Source: Bacteroides sp. (lineage in GTDB: Bacteria; Bacteroidota; Bacteroidia; Bacteroidales; Bacteroidaceae). Taken from it: a stretch of 36,594 nt of DNA. Both the position numbers and the translations under genes were made by a program. How positions within the stretch are numbered: position 1 is the first letter of the stretch; each line of letters begins with the position of its first letter. The DNA is taken from positions 1 through 36,594 of the forward strand of contig DXWV01000073.1 of the NCBI GenBank assembly GCA_019416685.1. The letters are read 5' to 3'. The notes under the pieces are model-generated. The model was given only the letters and a program-made list of their open reading frames with translations. It was not told the DNA's origin and did no database searches. Below, piece by piece: positions 1 through 7,688 of this stretch.

Positions 1-49
1 AAAACCGTTGTACTGCGAGGTACCCGGGGTTCGAATCCCTGTCTCTCCG
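1..49 (+). tRNA. tRNA-Ser, 3' part only
   Basis: The window opens inside a tRNA gene. Visible are the end of the anticodon arm (AACCG), a long variable arm with GTAC/GTAC pairing, a T arm with the loop TTCGAAT, and the acceptor strand TCTCTCC followed by discriminator G. The long variable arm marks a class II tRNA (Ser or Leu). The acceptor strand and discriminator are the same as in the complete tRNA-Ser at 20262-20349, so serine is the likely identity. The anticodon lies outside the window; the residual AAAACCG fits a TGA- or CGA-type serine anticodon arm, but this is inference. No CCA is encoded, as is usual in Bacteroides. Confidence 0.85.
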
Positions 50-85
50 CTGAACTAACCGGACAAAACCGGACAAATAACATCC

Positions 86-122
86 AAGTTCCACAAATTC
101 AACGATTTGTGGAACTTTTTTT
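86..122 (+). terminator. Rho-independent terminator of the tRNA-Ser transcript
   Basis: A perfect 13-bp stem (AAGTTCCACAAAT paired with ATTTGTGGAACTT, 6-nt loop) is followed directly by a T run. It lies 37 bases after the tRNA end and points the same way, so it most likely ends the tRNA transcript. Confidence 0.85.
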
Positions 123-495
123 ATCCCCTTATGTATGCCCTACCGGACATCATTTAAGGTTCGTGAAGACGTGAAATGCCTTCGATCTGTAATATTCCAA
201 TTCCTGTAGTAAGGAGATAAAGAGAGGTACGAATATAGGCGAATAAAGTTCTTTCATTCGCTAACTTTGTTCTTTCTCAGGTTTTCCGCAAAGATAAAAT
301 ATTACTAATAAATACCTTGCATAAAAGTTGGTGCTTATGGTGGCAGAAAAACAAAGGAAAGAGTCGGTCTCTGATGATAAATCCCAGTATGTCTTGCATA
401 TCGTTCCAGTCAGGAAAACCGGGAAGATTAGAACTGAGGAGGAATGATATGCTTGAGACACTGAGGCTCAGGTCAGCGAGATTTTTTATTAGCCA
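123..495. other. Intergenic stretch with no recognised gene
   Basis: About 370 bases separate the tRNA terminator from the 3' end of the minus-strand regulator. Short open frames on both strands have no family resemblance and no convincing start signals. I see no clear terminator for the regulator gene here. Confidence 0.5.
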
Positions 496-3400
496 TCAAT
501 TTTCTGACTTTTTATTAAATTTGCTTGGACTTACATTGTAGTATTTTTTAAATACTTCGCGGAAGTATTTTGCATCCGAAAATCCGACCATGTCGGAAAT
601 CTCCGTTATTGTATATTCACCCTGTTTCAGCAATTGTGCGGCATGTTGCAGGCGTATCATCCGGATATAGTCAGCCGGAGCATAGCCGGTCAATGCCTTT
701 AATTTATTGAAGAAACTTGTACGGCTCATGTGATGCTGGCTACTGAGCATGTCCACATTGAAGTCCGGATTTCCCATATTGTTTTCTATACACTCCTTGA
801 CAGAGGCTATGAATTTCCAGTCCAAAGTATTGGTGCAGTTGACCGGAAGATTCTGTTTTTCATCTTCGATACTGTTATAAGCCTGACGGAGCATGGCGCG
901 ATTTGCAAGTATGTTCTTGACCGTCGCCTTGAGTAACCCTACGCTGAAAGGTTTTGTGATATAGGCGTCCGCTCCAATTTCCAGTCCTTCGAGCATGTTT
1001 TTCTCATCTCCCAGCGCAGTCAGCAAGATGACCGGAATATGGGACATTTCAAGATCACCTTTTATAATTGAGCAGAGCTTATCCCCGCCCATCTCGGGCA
1101 TCATTATATCGGATATGACAAGATCCGGATTAAATTCCTGTATTATGACAAGCGCATCCTTCCCATTCGGACAGGACTGAATATTATAACCCGTTTTGAA
1201 CATATCAGTAAGATAATTGCGTAAGTCATCATTGTCCTCCACTACCAGGATGCGTTGTAAAGAGCCGCTTGCCTGGGATATTTCCATGGATGGTTGCTCT
1301 GAAGTACTATCAGGTATGATAATCTCCGGACATTCATCCGGTGTCTTGGGAGATATGAATTTTGCTTTATGGAGATGGCTGTTTCCTTTCGGGAAAGTAA
1401 CCTGTACACAGGTCCCTTGATGTTCGGTACTCTGAATCTGGATCTTGCCTTTATGTAATCTGACCAGCTTGTATACCAGCATCAGCCCGATTCCGGCGCC
1501 TGTCACTTTGAGGTTGATAACGTTGCTCCCCCGGAAATAATTCCTGAACAGTTTCTTCTGTTCACATGTGGGAATGCCGATTCCGGTATCTTTCACCTCG
1601 ATGCTCCAGGAGTTCGCTTCCTCGCAGGCATAAATACGTACGCTGCCACCTTCAGGTGTATACTTCAATGCATTTGACAGGATATTCTTCAGAATAGATC
1701 CCATCTTGTCACTGTCAAACCACACATTCAGATAGTTAAAATTACTTTCGTAAACAAACCTGACATGTCTCATCTCGGCATATTTGCGGAAAGTGGCACA
1801 AATATTATCCATATAGGAGTTCAATTCGTATTCGGAGACATAAAGGAGGGAAGAGTAGACACCTACCCGTTCGAAATTTATCAGGTTGGTCGTTAGCTGG
1901 AGCAATGTATTCACATTCCTAAGGGCCATATTCATATGCGGTAATGCCTGTTCCTTCACCATACGGTTTTCTACGACTTCCTCCAGTGGAGCCTTTATCA
2001 ATGTGAGCGGGGTACGTATGTCATGGGCCGTATTAATGAAGAACCGTGTCTTCTCATCCGAAATCTTCTTCTGTTTGTGTAGCATGATGATACGGAATAT
2101 GATACCCATAACCAGCACCAGCAGGATTGCATATCCCACCATAGCCCATACACTGGCCCATGCTGGAGGCGTTATGATAATCTGAATGTTTCTTGTCTCA
2201 TAGGTCTTATATTTTTCTTCATTGGATACGGCACGAATTTGTAACGTATAATTGCCGGGAGGCAGATTCCTTACAATAATCCGGTTGTCTTGGCTCGGAC
2301 GGCTCCATTCTTTATGAAAACCGTCGATTTTCCATGAATAAAGAATGTTAGAAGGATAATCATAATTGATGGAAGCTACATCAAGAGAAAAGGAGTTTTG
2401 TCCGTAGGCCAATTCTAACCGGTCGGTCTCGTCAATATCCTTTTTCAGCGGAGAACCGTCATCACCAGGATAAACGGGATGATAGGCTATCATAAAATCG
2501 CGCAGTAACAGACGGGAGTAATGCGGCTCCGGTATCTGTATGTCTGTCGGGAACCTGACAGCCCCGTCATTGCTACCCAAAACAAGTGTATTTTTGCTAT
2601 AGGTTGTAGCAGAACCGGTATTAAAATTGACACTCATCAATCCTTGTTCCCGTGTCCAATTGCGGAAGGAATGTTCTTTAGGTGAGTAAATGGTAATTCC
2701 GTTTTCTGTACCCATGAGGAGGCTCCCGTCCTGACGCGGAAGAATTGTATAGATATTATCGGAAATCAGTGCACAGTTGTCTGTACGGTACTGATGGATG
2801 AATTTCTTTTTATCGATGTCATATACAAGCAGTCCGGCTCCACGAGTACCGATATATAGGACACTGTCATTCCACTGGTATAATGCGCATATATAGGGAG
2901 ACTCAACGGGCAGGTCAATATACCGGTAAATTCCGGATTCCTTGTCAAGCTGGTAGAGTCCCATTCTTGTACCGATCCACATCTGCCGGGTGTCTTTCTC
3001 CTGAATGGTAGTGATGGAACTTACTCCCGGATATAGACGCACACTTTTTGTCTCAAGATTAATGCGTTTCAAATGATAATATCCGCCGGACCAGACATCA
3101 CCGCCCGAATCTTTCTTAATGTCATATATATATTGGTCGGGACGTACTCCGGCAATAGCTGCAGGAGAAAGATGGCTGATTTTAAACCCTTTCTTCTTTT
3201 CTATCCTGCAAATGCCTGACATAAAACCGCCGGCCCATATCACGCCGGGAGAGGCCTCACATAGTGCTAAAAAGATGTGATTCTCGTTATCCGGTACCGG
3301 ATCGAAGGAACTGAGGAACGAGCGCCATTCTTTTGTATCGGTCTGATAAAGACTGATGCCGTTACTGGTTGCAAACCAGAGGTCACCATCACTGTCCTCC

Positions 3401-4488
3401 ATCACGTCATGGACCTGGTCGTTCACCAGTGAAAGGCTGTTGCCAATGGAATGCCTTATCAGGTCATAACTTCCATAACGGTTGTTACGGATAGTAATAC
3501 CGGTAGGATAATTGGCAAGCCAGATGCGTTCCTCCTCATCCACATAAATATCATTGATATTGTTTCCGTTCATTCCGTTATAACTGCTATAATCGGCTGT
3601 TATATAGGGCTCACTCATGCATGTATTCATATCCAGTTTATATACACCTTTCCCACCTGTGGCTATTAGAAGTTCATGAGCGTTCAAAGTAACGATCCGG
3701 TTTATCTCTACATGATTGGGTGATTGACAAGGGATGATTTTTCCTGTTTCCCCCATGTCATATATAAGTATTCCCTCTTTATAGTTTCCCACAAATAGTT
3801 GTTTTGATATGGCGTGGTAATAGAGTTCATGCACTGGTGTATCGATACTTTCTACTGCTTCGTCAGGCACTATATTCAGCTTCCCCCTTTCTATCCCGGC
3901 ACGAAACAGACCACTTCCTGTACCGATAAAGAAATGGTTACCATCCGTCTGTTCAATGGCAGTTATTTCACCGTTGACCGGTGTCGGCATATGTAAAGTC
4001 GTTCCGGCATGGATATCATACCATGTAATGCTATCTTTATAGCATAGCCAGATACGATCATTTTTGTCCAAATAACCGTAATTCAGAAATGCCTGCGACT
4101 TATTTCTGATTAGCTCCGGATGTACGTAAACCAGTTCGAATTTATCATGCTGCGTATTATATTTGAAAATACGCCCCTTTTGGCCGATTACCCATAATAC
4201 ATTCTCGTTGTCCATATAGAGCCAACTCAAAGCAACCCGCGAATCCAGCTTCATGCTGCCGTCTGAAAAGTTGTAATGCTTGATATGTTTTCCATCATAA
4301 CGGTCTATCCCTTCCTGGGTTAGAAACCACATATATCCTCTTCGGTCTTTTTGGATATGATATATTTTCTGGTTACTCAGGCCGTCTTCCAGTCCTATGT
4401 ACTTATAAATCTGGCACCTGCTTACGGAACTACTGATGAAAAGGATAGTAAAAAGAAAAATTCGTCTAATGTTTAAAGATATTTTCAT
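496..4488 (-). CDS. Hybrid two-component system regulator (HTCS), one-protein sensor kinase / response regulator / AraC
   Basis: This 1330-residue inner-membrane protein senses a ligand in the periplasm and binds DNA in the cytoplasm; the family usually controls nearby SusCD loci. Order of parts: signal peptide (about 1-25), two-component beta-propeller repeats (about 30-700), a Y_Y_Y-type domain (about 710-775), a membrane helix (about 780-803), and a histidine kinase dimerisation domain with H822 in TAHDIRTPL. Then come an ATPase domain with NALKYTPEGG, DTGIGIP and GAGIGL boxes, a receiver (about 1079-1195) with E1084/D1085, phospho-acceptor D1127 and K1179, and a C-terminal AraC-type HTH (about 1230-1325). 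All key phosphotransfer residues are present and length is normal for the family. The gene points away from the SusCD locus, with about 3 kb of AT-rich DNA between, so its target is not certain. No sugar-utilisation genes lie on its other side within the window. Confidence 0.95.
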   Translation of the reverse strand: MKISLNIRRIFLFTILFISSSVSRCQIYKYIGLEDGLSNQKIYHIQKDRRGYMWFLTQEGIDRYDGKHIKHYNFSDGSMKLDSRVALSWLYMDNENVLWVIGQKGRIFKYNTQHDKFELVYVHPELIRNKSQAFLNYGYLDKNDRIWLCYKDSITWYDIHAGTTLHMPTPVNGEITAIEQTDGNHFFIGTGSGLFRAGIERGKLNIVPDEAVESIDTPVHELYYHAISKQLFVGNYKEGILIYDMGETGKIIPCQSPNHVEINRIVTLNAHELLIATGGKGVYKLDMNTCMSEPYITADYSSYNGMNGNNINDIYVDEEERIWLANYPTGITIRNNRYGSYDLIRHSIGNSLSLVNDQVHDVMEDSDGDLWFATSNGISLYQTDTKEWRSFLSSFDPVPDNENHIFLALCEASPGVIWAGGFMSGICRIEKKKGFKISHLSPAAIAGVRPDQYIYDIKKDSGGDVWSGGYYHLKRINLETKSVRLYPGVSSITTIQEKDTRQMWIGTRMGLYQLDKESGIYRYIDLPVESPYICALYQWNDSVLYIGTRGAGLLVYDIDKKKFIHQYRTDNCALISDNIYTILPRQDGSLLMGTENGITIYSPKEHSFRNWTREQGLMSVNFNTGSATTYSKNTLVLGSNDGAVRFPTDIQIPEPHYSRLLLRDFMIAYHPVYPGDDGSPLKKDIDETDRLELAYGQNSFSLDVASINYDYPSNILYSWKIDGFHKEWSRPSQDNRIIVRNLPPGNYTLQIRAVSNEEKYKTYETRNIQIIITPPAWASVWAMVGYAILLVLVMGIIFRIIMLHKQKKISDEKTRFFINTAHDIRTPLTLIKAPLEEVVENRMVKEQALPHMNMALRNVNTLLQLTTNLINFERVGVYSSLLYVSEYELNSYMDNICATFRKYAEMRHVRFVYESNFNYLNVWFDSDKMGSILKNILSNALKYTPEGGSVRIYACEEANSWSIEVKDTGIGIPTCEQKKLFRNYFRGSNVINLKVTGAGIGLMLVYKLVRLHKGKIQIQSTEHQGTCVQVTFPKGNSHLHKAKFISPKTPDECPEIIIPDSTSEQPSMEISQASGSLQRILVVEDNDDLRNYLTDMFKTGYNIQSCPNGKDALVIIQEFNPDLVISDIMMPEMGGDKLCSIIKGDLEMSHIPVILLTALGDEKNMLEGLEIGADAYITKPFSVGLLKATVKNILANRAMLRQAYNSIEDEKQNLPVNCTNTLDWKFIASVKECIENNMGNPDFNVDMLSSQHHMSRTSFFNKLKALTGYAPADYIRMIRLQHAAQLLKQGEYTITEISDMVGFSDAKYFREVFKKYYNVSPSKFNKKSEN

Positions 4489-4519
4489 ATTTCTCGCAAA
4501 AGATTCAAAAACACATCTG

Positions 4520-4554
4520 CAAAATTATAAAATATTCGTTAAATATCCACCAAA
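4520..4554 (-). promoter_or_regulatory. Candidate promoter of the HTCS gene
   Basis: Read on the minus strand, 4527-4520 is TAATTTTG, matching the Bacteroides -7 consensus TAnnTTTG about 30 bases upstream of the start codon. A TTTG at 4554-4551 could be the -33 element, but the gap of 23 is longer than the usual 19 or so. Confidence 0.4.
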
Positions 4555-4974
4555 ATAAATGAATTTTGTTTCATTAGTAGCTAATAACATTTGTGCTGTC
4601 TCTTCGCTGAAGGGTGTAAAAAAAAACTGTGTTAAAAGTATGGAAAAGTTATCGGTCTGCGACTCTCTAAACTGATAGCTATAAATTGATTGTTACTTGG
4701 GTTATTGTAATTGGGCACTGATAATAAGTGTTGGAAGTAGTTAAATCATACCCAATAATTGAGTTAAAAACATCTATGATTAAATGTTTATTATTCAGAT
4801 AGTCAGTACGCTATCAAAAAGGAGTCAGCTATTAAGTAATTAATGAAGAAAAAGAATCGTTATCAGTTCTGAAGCAACTGAACAAGCTAAAGAAGAAAAT
4901 GTTGATGAATAACCTGAACCTAACATTTCGAATAAAAAAAACAGAAAGAAAAGGATATTTAATTGAAAAATGTA
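4555..4974. other. AT-rich intergenic region without a clear gene
   Basis: Roughly 420 bases upstream of both the HTCS gene and the next plus-strand transcript. It contains no open frame with a plausible start and family resemblance. It is the left part of an AT-rich stretch that runs to about 7600. Confidence 0.5.
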
Positions 4975-4982
4975 TATCTTTG
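4975..4982 (+). promoter_or_regulatory. Candidate promoter -7 element upstream of the long hairpin RNA
   Basis: TATCTTTG matches the TAnnTTTG consensus exactly. No good TTTG lies at the -33 position, so this is a moderate call. Transcription from it would begin near 4989, run through the 5037-5189 hairpin, and continue into the two small genes at 5234 and 5571. Confidence 0.4.
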
Positions 4983-5036
4983 CATATGAAGATGGGGAGA
5001 AAACCATTTTCACGAAATGTAATTTATTACAGCGTT

Positions 5037-5189
5037 CGGACTTCTTATTATTCAGAAAATGTGGTGTTTAACGAATAAGCTAAAAAGAAGAATCTGCAAC
5101 GCCTGTGCTGATATGGTACGGGCTTTGCTTATTCTGTTTAGCTTAGGGCTGCACCACATCCTTCTGAATTCAGGTAAGTTAAAGTTCCG
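5037..5189 (+). ncRNA. Long imperfect hairpin, candidate structured RNA or leader
   Basis: Complementary blocks nest in order. CGGACTT (5037-5043) pairs with AAGTTCCG (5182-5189) with one bulge. ATTCAGAA (5050-5057) pairs with TTCTGAAT (5162-5169), ATGTGGTG (5059-5066) with CACCACAT (5152-5159), and AAGCTAAA (5077-5084) with TTTAGCTT (5137-5144). Further in, GAAT and GCAA (5090-5099) pair with TTGC and ATTC (5125-5134), and CCTGT (5102-5106) with ACGGG (5118-5122). The result is one extended arm of about 120-150 nt with small internal loops. This regularity is not expected of coding DNA; an open frame through it (5059-5268) is ignored. It could be a cis-acting leader for the genes at 5234 and 5571, an independent small RNA (a 6S-like extended shape is one possibility), or a DNA-level recombination structure. 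I recognise no named family. Confidence 0.4.
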
Positions 5190-5191
5190 TA

Positions 5192-5214
5192 CCTCTTTTT
5201 ATTTTAAAAGGAGG
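5192..5214 (+). promoter_or_regulatory. Hairpin sequestering a Shine-Dalgarno-like GGAGG
   Basis: CCTCTTTT (5192-5199) can pair with AAAAGGAGG (5206-5214, one bulged G), burying the only purine-rich ribosome-binding-like motif before the start at 5234. The motif ends 19 bases before the ATG, further than usual, so its role is uncertain. Confidence 0.3.
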
Positions 5215-5233
5215 AAACTTAAAACCTATCAGT

Positions 5234-5569
5234 ATGGAAATTTACACAAGGGAGTTTATAGATGGTAGTCTTAAACAAATCCCAAAACAAAACAACAACT
5301 CGAAGTATCTAATCGTATTTCCTTTCACGAAGTATCACAGCTTCTTTTTAGATTTTGAAGTAATTGAATTTCTTGAAATTTTTTGTTGTAACTTGATACC
5401 ATTAAATAATGTTTTTGATCCAATAGAAATAGATGATATATTTTATTTCAATAATAATCTCTTTTACGTACTTCATAAGAAAGAACGTGACACTTTTTCA
5501 AAACCCCAACCTTCCGGGTCAAAATTAAGAATGAAATTAAATCTCCTGATCAACAAAAAACTAAACTAA
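5234..5569 (+). CDS. Hypothetical protein, 111 residues, AT-rich accessory gene
   Basis: I do not recognise this protein. It has no signal peptide or membrane helix. The centre is rich in aromatic and aliphatic residues with many Asn (FFLDFEVIEFLEIF, then DIFYFNNNLFYVLHKK), and the C-terminus is basic. Base composition is clearly more AT-rich than the SusCD or menaquinone genes nearby. The stop codon lies one base before the ATG of the next gene, so the two are almost certainly co-translated. A structured leader (5037-5214) precedes it. Small paired genes of this kind in Bacteroides are often interaction partners such as toxin/antitoxin or effector/immunity, but nothing in the sequence proves that here. 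Confidence is for being a real gene, not for a function. Confidence 0.55.
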   Translation: MEIYTREFIDGSLKQIPKQNNNSKYLIVFPFTKYHSFFLDFEVIEFLEIFCCNLIPLNNVFDPIEIDDIFYFNNNLFYVLHKKERDTFSKPQPSGSKLRMKLNLLINKKLN

Positions 5570-5570
5570 C

Positions 5571-6041
5571 ATGTACGAAATTAGTGAATTGGGAATAGAA
5601 GTTAAACAGGCTGATTCGGAAATTATAGAATTGATTTGTTTGATGGGATTGGTAAATCAAACCAATCAGGAAAAATATGAATTAATAAAGCCTTTCTTCG
5701 AAAGGTTGAATTTATATTGTGATGAATTCTGTTTGAGATTAGAAAAAGATACTGATTTGTTTGCAATACCATTAAGTACAATAGCCAGTGTTGAATATGA
5801 AGAAGAGGATGATGTACTATTTATACTATTTAAGAAGAACAGACATCTCCATTCATTCAATATTAATCTGAAAATTCATACTATCTACATTATAAAGGAA
5901 AAACATAATTGTATTTTTGAGTTCTTTTTGAATACATATAATAGAATCCGAATCATATTTATTGGTTATAGGCTAAAGCGGAAAACTGCTAAATACATTA
6001 AAAGACTGATACTTAATAGTAATTCTAAATCTGATTCATAA
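5571..6041 (+). CDS. Hypothetical protein, 156 residues, partner of the preceding gene
   Basis: Unrecognised protein starting one base after the stop of the gene at 5234, so translational coupling is likely. The N-terminal half is acidic and probably helical (residues about 5-55). A middle segment with alternating hydrophobic strands follows (about 62-115, including FAIPLSTIASVEYEEEDDVLFILFKKN), which reads like a small beta fold of the PH-like kind, though this is only an impression. The C-terminus is strongly basic (about 125-150). There is no export signal. Codon use is AT-rich like its partner, consistent with joint acquisition. No downstream partner gene follows; the next 800 bases are non-coding or decayed. 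Confidence 0.6.
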   Translation: MYEISELGIEVKQADSEIIELICLMGLVNQTNQEKYELIKPFFERLNLYCDEFCLRLEKDTDLFAIPLSTIASVEYEEEDDVLFILFKKNRHLHSFNINLKIHTIYIIKEKHNCIFEFFLNTYNRIRIIFIGYRLKRKTAKYIKRLILNSNSKSDS

Positions 6042-6281
6042 TGGAAAGTCAGTAACGTTTGTGTGCTTTGTGAAAGTTCGTATTTAACAAGGGGGTAAAA
6101 TGCATAGTGAACTGATGAGCCGATGTTGATAGCATTGAATACAATGTCATGATGGAATTAATAAAGGTTTCTAAAAATGCAGTTATCCTGTCTTTTTGTT
6201 CCTATATAACTGGTTTTAATGACACCTTTATTCTAATTATTGCTGTAACTGGAGAATGAACTGTATAATAATGCGAATTAT

Positions 6282-6339
6282 TATGCATATTCTGCCGTAT
6301 AATCTTTCTTTTATTTGGATAACTATGCATATTCAACCG
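6282..6339 (+). repeat. Two direct repeats of TATGCATATTC-nn-CCG, 42 bp apart
   Basis: TATGCATATTC occurs at 6282-6292 and 6324-6334, each followed two bases later by CCG. The start-to-start spacing of 42 bp is close to four helical turns. Each copy contains the palindrome ATGCAT. They could be protein-binding sites, but no gene with a promoter starts nearby. Confidence 0.4.
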
Positions 6340-6370
6340 GCATGTTATTCTAATTTTCCTGCTATGATAG

Positions 6371-6432
6371 GTTCAGTTCCTCTACGAGGAACTACTCGAA
6401 CCTCGTAGAGAAACAACTCGAGACTCTACGAG
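6371..6432 (+). repeat. Cluster of three alternating CTCTACGAG / CTCGTAGAG repeats
   Basis: CTCTACGAG at 6380-6388 and 6424-6432 flank the inverted copy CTCGTAGAG at 6402-6410. The middle copy can pair with either outer copy, giving two mutually exclusive stems. The first copy also lies in a tight GTTCCTC/GAGGAAC stem (6376-6392). ACTCGA occurs in both spacers. No T tract follows, so this is not an ordinary terminator. Confidence 0.6.
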
Positions 6433-6840
6433 AAAGAATAAAACCGCCTTGAAAAATGTTTTCGGACGTTAACTGACAACTAAATTCACCTCAATCTTAA
6501 CTGTTAAAGTGTAATCAAAGAAATTCATAAAGTTGAATAGTGTAGTGAATATTAAAATAATAAGGTATTTTAGTCGTGTAATTCTTTGCAAGCCGTACAA
6601 TAGGGATAATAGAAACCAGAAATGCCGAAGATTTTTATCACTTGTGTGAAACCTTCCTTTAATTAGAGGATTACAGAGGAACAGGAATATCACTTTGTCA
6701 AATTGTAAGTAGGCATGTACTGTATGTTTCTATCCTACAACACTCAGAATCGTACAAGGACAAATCTTTCAACTAAATTACCAAAGAACCATAATTTTGA
6801 TGAAATATTTATGATTGAAAGAGGTAATATACTGGATGAA

Positions 6841-6885
6841 AAGTTTATCAATATCAAAGTAGATATTGATAAACTTTTTTTCTTT
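6841..6885 (+). terminator. Strong hairpin terminator, possibly bidirectional
   Basis: GTTTATCAATATC (6843-6855) and GATATTGATAAAC (6862-6874) form a perfect 13-bp stem with a 6-nt loop, followed on the plus strand by T7CT5. The minus-strand pseudogene at 6886-7311 ends immediately beside it, so it may originally have terminated that gene. The T tract is much better in the plus direction, where no intact gene lies just upstream. Confidence 0.8.
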
Positions 6886-7311
6886 TTACAATGGTTTTAC
6901 CGGTATGCAAATATCAACGATATGTTTTTTTCGGGATGCGTACTATGATTATTGTGATATAATTCATACGTATATCCGTTTCCTTGCTGATAGCCGCTCT
7001 CTATGAACCAATGGCACATGGGGTTCCATGCTTTCCGGAATTCATCCGTTCTCAATTCGAAATGTCCTACCGCATATTTGCCACCGGAGATTATCATCTT
7101 ACCTATTTCACCTTCTGTTTTTACTTCGTCCTATACGATAATACAGGCACTTTGCCTGATTTTATCCAAATCGGTTACAGAAGGATCATCATGCGTGACT
7201 ATATCTAATTGATAAGTCTGGTCGTCGTTTAGTAGTATAACTATTATATATCTTAAAAATAGACTAATTTACTATTCTCTGTCCGGGTTTATCTATCGTA
7301 ACTATAATATA
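6886..7311 (-). pseudogene. Decayed GyrI-like (AraC effector-binding / SbmC-type) small-molecule-binding domain protein
   Basis: Reading the minus strand gives a GyrI-like C-terminal half: NDDQTYQLDIVTHDDPSV, then DLDKIRQSACIIV, a TAG stop (7133-7131), then GGKYAVGHFEL, DEFRKAWNPMCHWFIESGYQ, TYELYHNNHSTHPEK. The frame then breaks in a run of seven A (7 T on the plus strand, 6925-6931). One extra A restores HIVDICIPVKPL and a TAA stop at 6888-6886, the typical end of the family. Upstream, VTIDKPGQRI in another frame (about 7265-7305) may be the remains of the N-terminal part. Such domains occur alone or behind AraC-type HTH domains; no HTH remnant is visible. One nonsense and at least one frameshift mean it is not functional as read. 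The left end is secure; the upstream end is approximate. Confidence 0.75.
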
Positions 7312-7617
7312 CTGTTTGTTTTGTGAATGAATCTATTTCCGGTGCTTTTTATCAACTTCGGATACTGTACGTGATAGTTGTAAATGAGGTATAATGAAGT
7401 TTTGAATGCCATTTTAGAGGAATGGTGGATAAAAAAAGTAGAGGGATTACTTATGAAAGTATGCTCATTTAGTTTGTAGAAGCTATCTTTGAGATAGCTA
7501 TATACTTCTCTTATTTTTATCTTATGGCAAAAAATAAATATGTATTCATAATTGCTTAGATACTATCATACTGTTATCATTTAACTCTAAATGTACTCGT
7601 TTTGTGAATATTATTTT
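7312..7617. other. Intergenic region upstream of the TPR regulator, with a small hairpin
   Basis: No gene is seen in this AT-rich 306-base stretch. It contains a compact hairpin, AGCTATCT (7481-7488) with AGATAGCT (7492-7499), loop TTG, followed by a pyrimidine-rich but imperfect T tract. This could be a weak plus-strand terminator separating the decayed region from the regulator promoter. Confidence 0.4.
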
Positions 7618-7625
7618 TAATTTTG
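7618..7625 (+). promoter_or_regulatory. Promoter -7 element of the TPR/LuxR regulator
   Basis: TAATTTTG matches TAnnTTTG exactly. Transcription would start near 7632, which places the TTG at 7623 outside the transcript and supports the ATG at 7689 as the true start. A TTTG at 7601-7604 is closer than the usual -33 spacing. Confidence 0.5.
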
Positions 7626-7688
7626 CAAGAAAGAGACTTGTTGTCTCTGTGTGATGATAGAATAATATTAGAGGGGGATTTTACATCT

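Noticed and set aside
5037..5189. Retron msr-msd or integron attC site
   Set aside because: No reverse transcriptase or integron integrase is near. Only one RYYYAAC-like core is present, without the matching GTTRRRY partner.
5059..5268. 69-residue plus-strand reading frame through the long hairpin
   Set aside because: Composition is dictated by the base-paired blocks, there is no ribosome-binding site, and it overlaps the more plausible gene at 5234 in another frame.
6469..6693. 74-residue minus-strand hydrophobic frame
   Set aside because: AT-rich DNA gives Phe/Leu/Ile-rich spurious frames; no start signal, no neighbours and no recognisable pattern.
6715..6948. 77-residue plus-strand frame
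   Set aside because: It runs through a perfect terminator hairpin and into the opposite-strand GyrI pseudogene; low-complexity AT-rich translation with no family resemblance.
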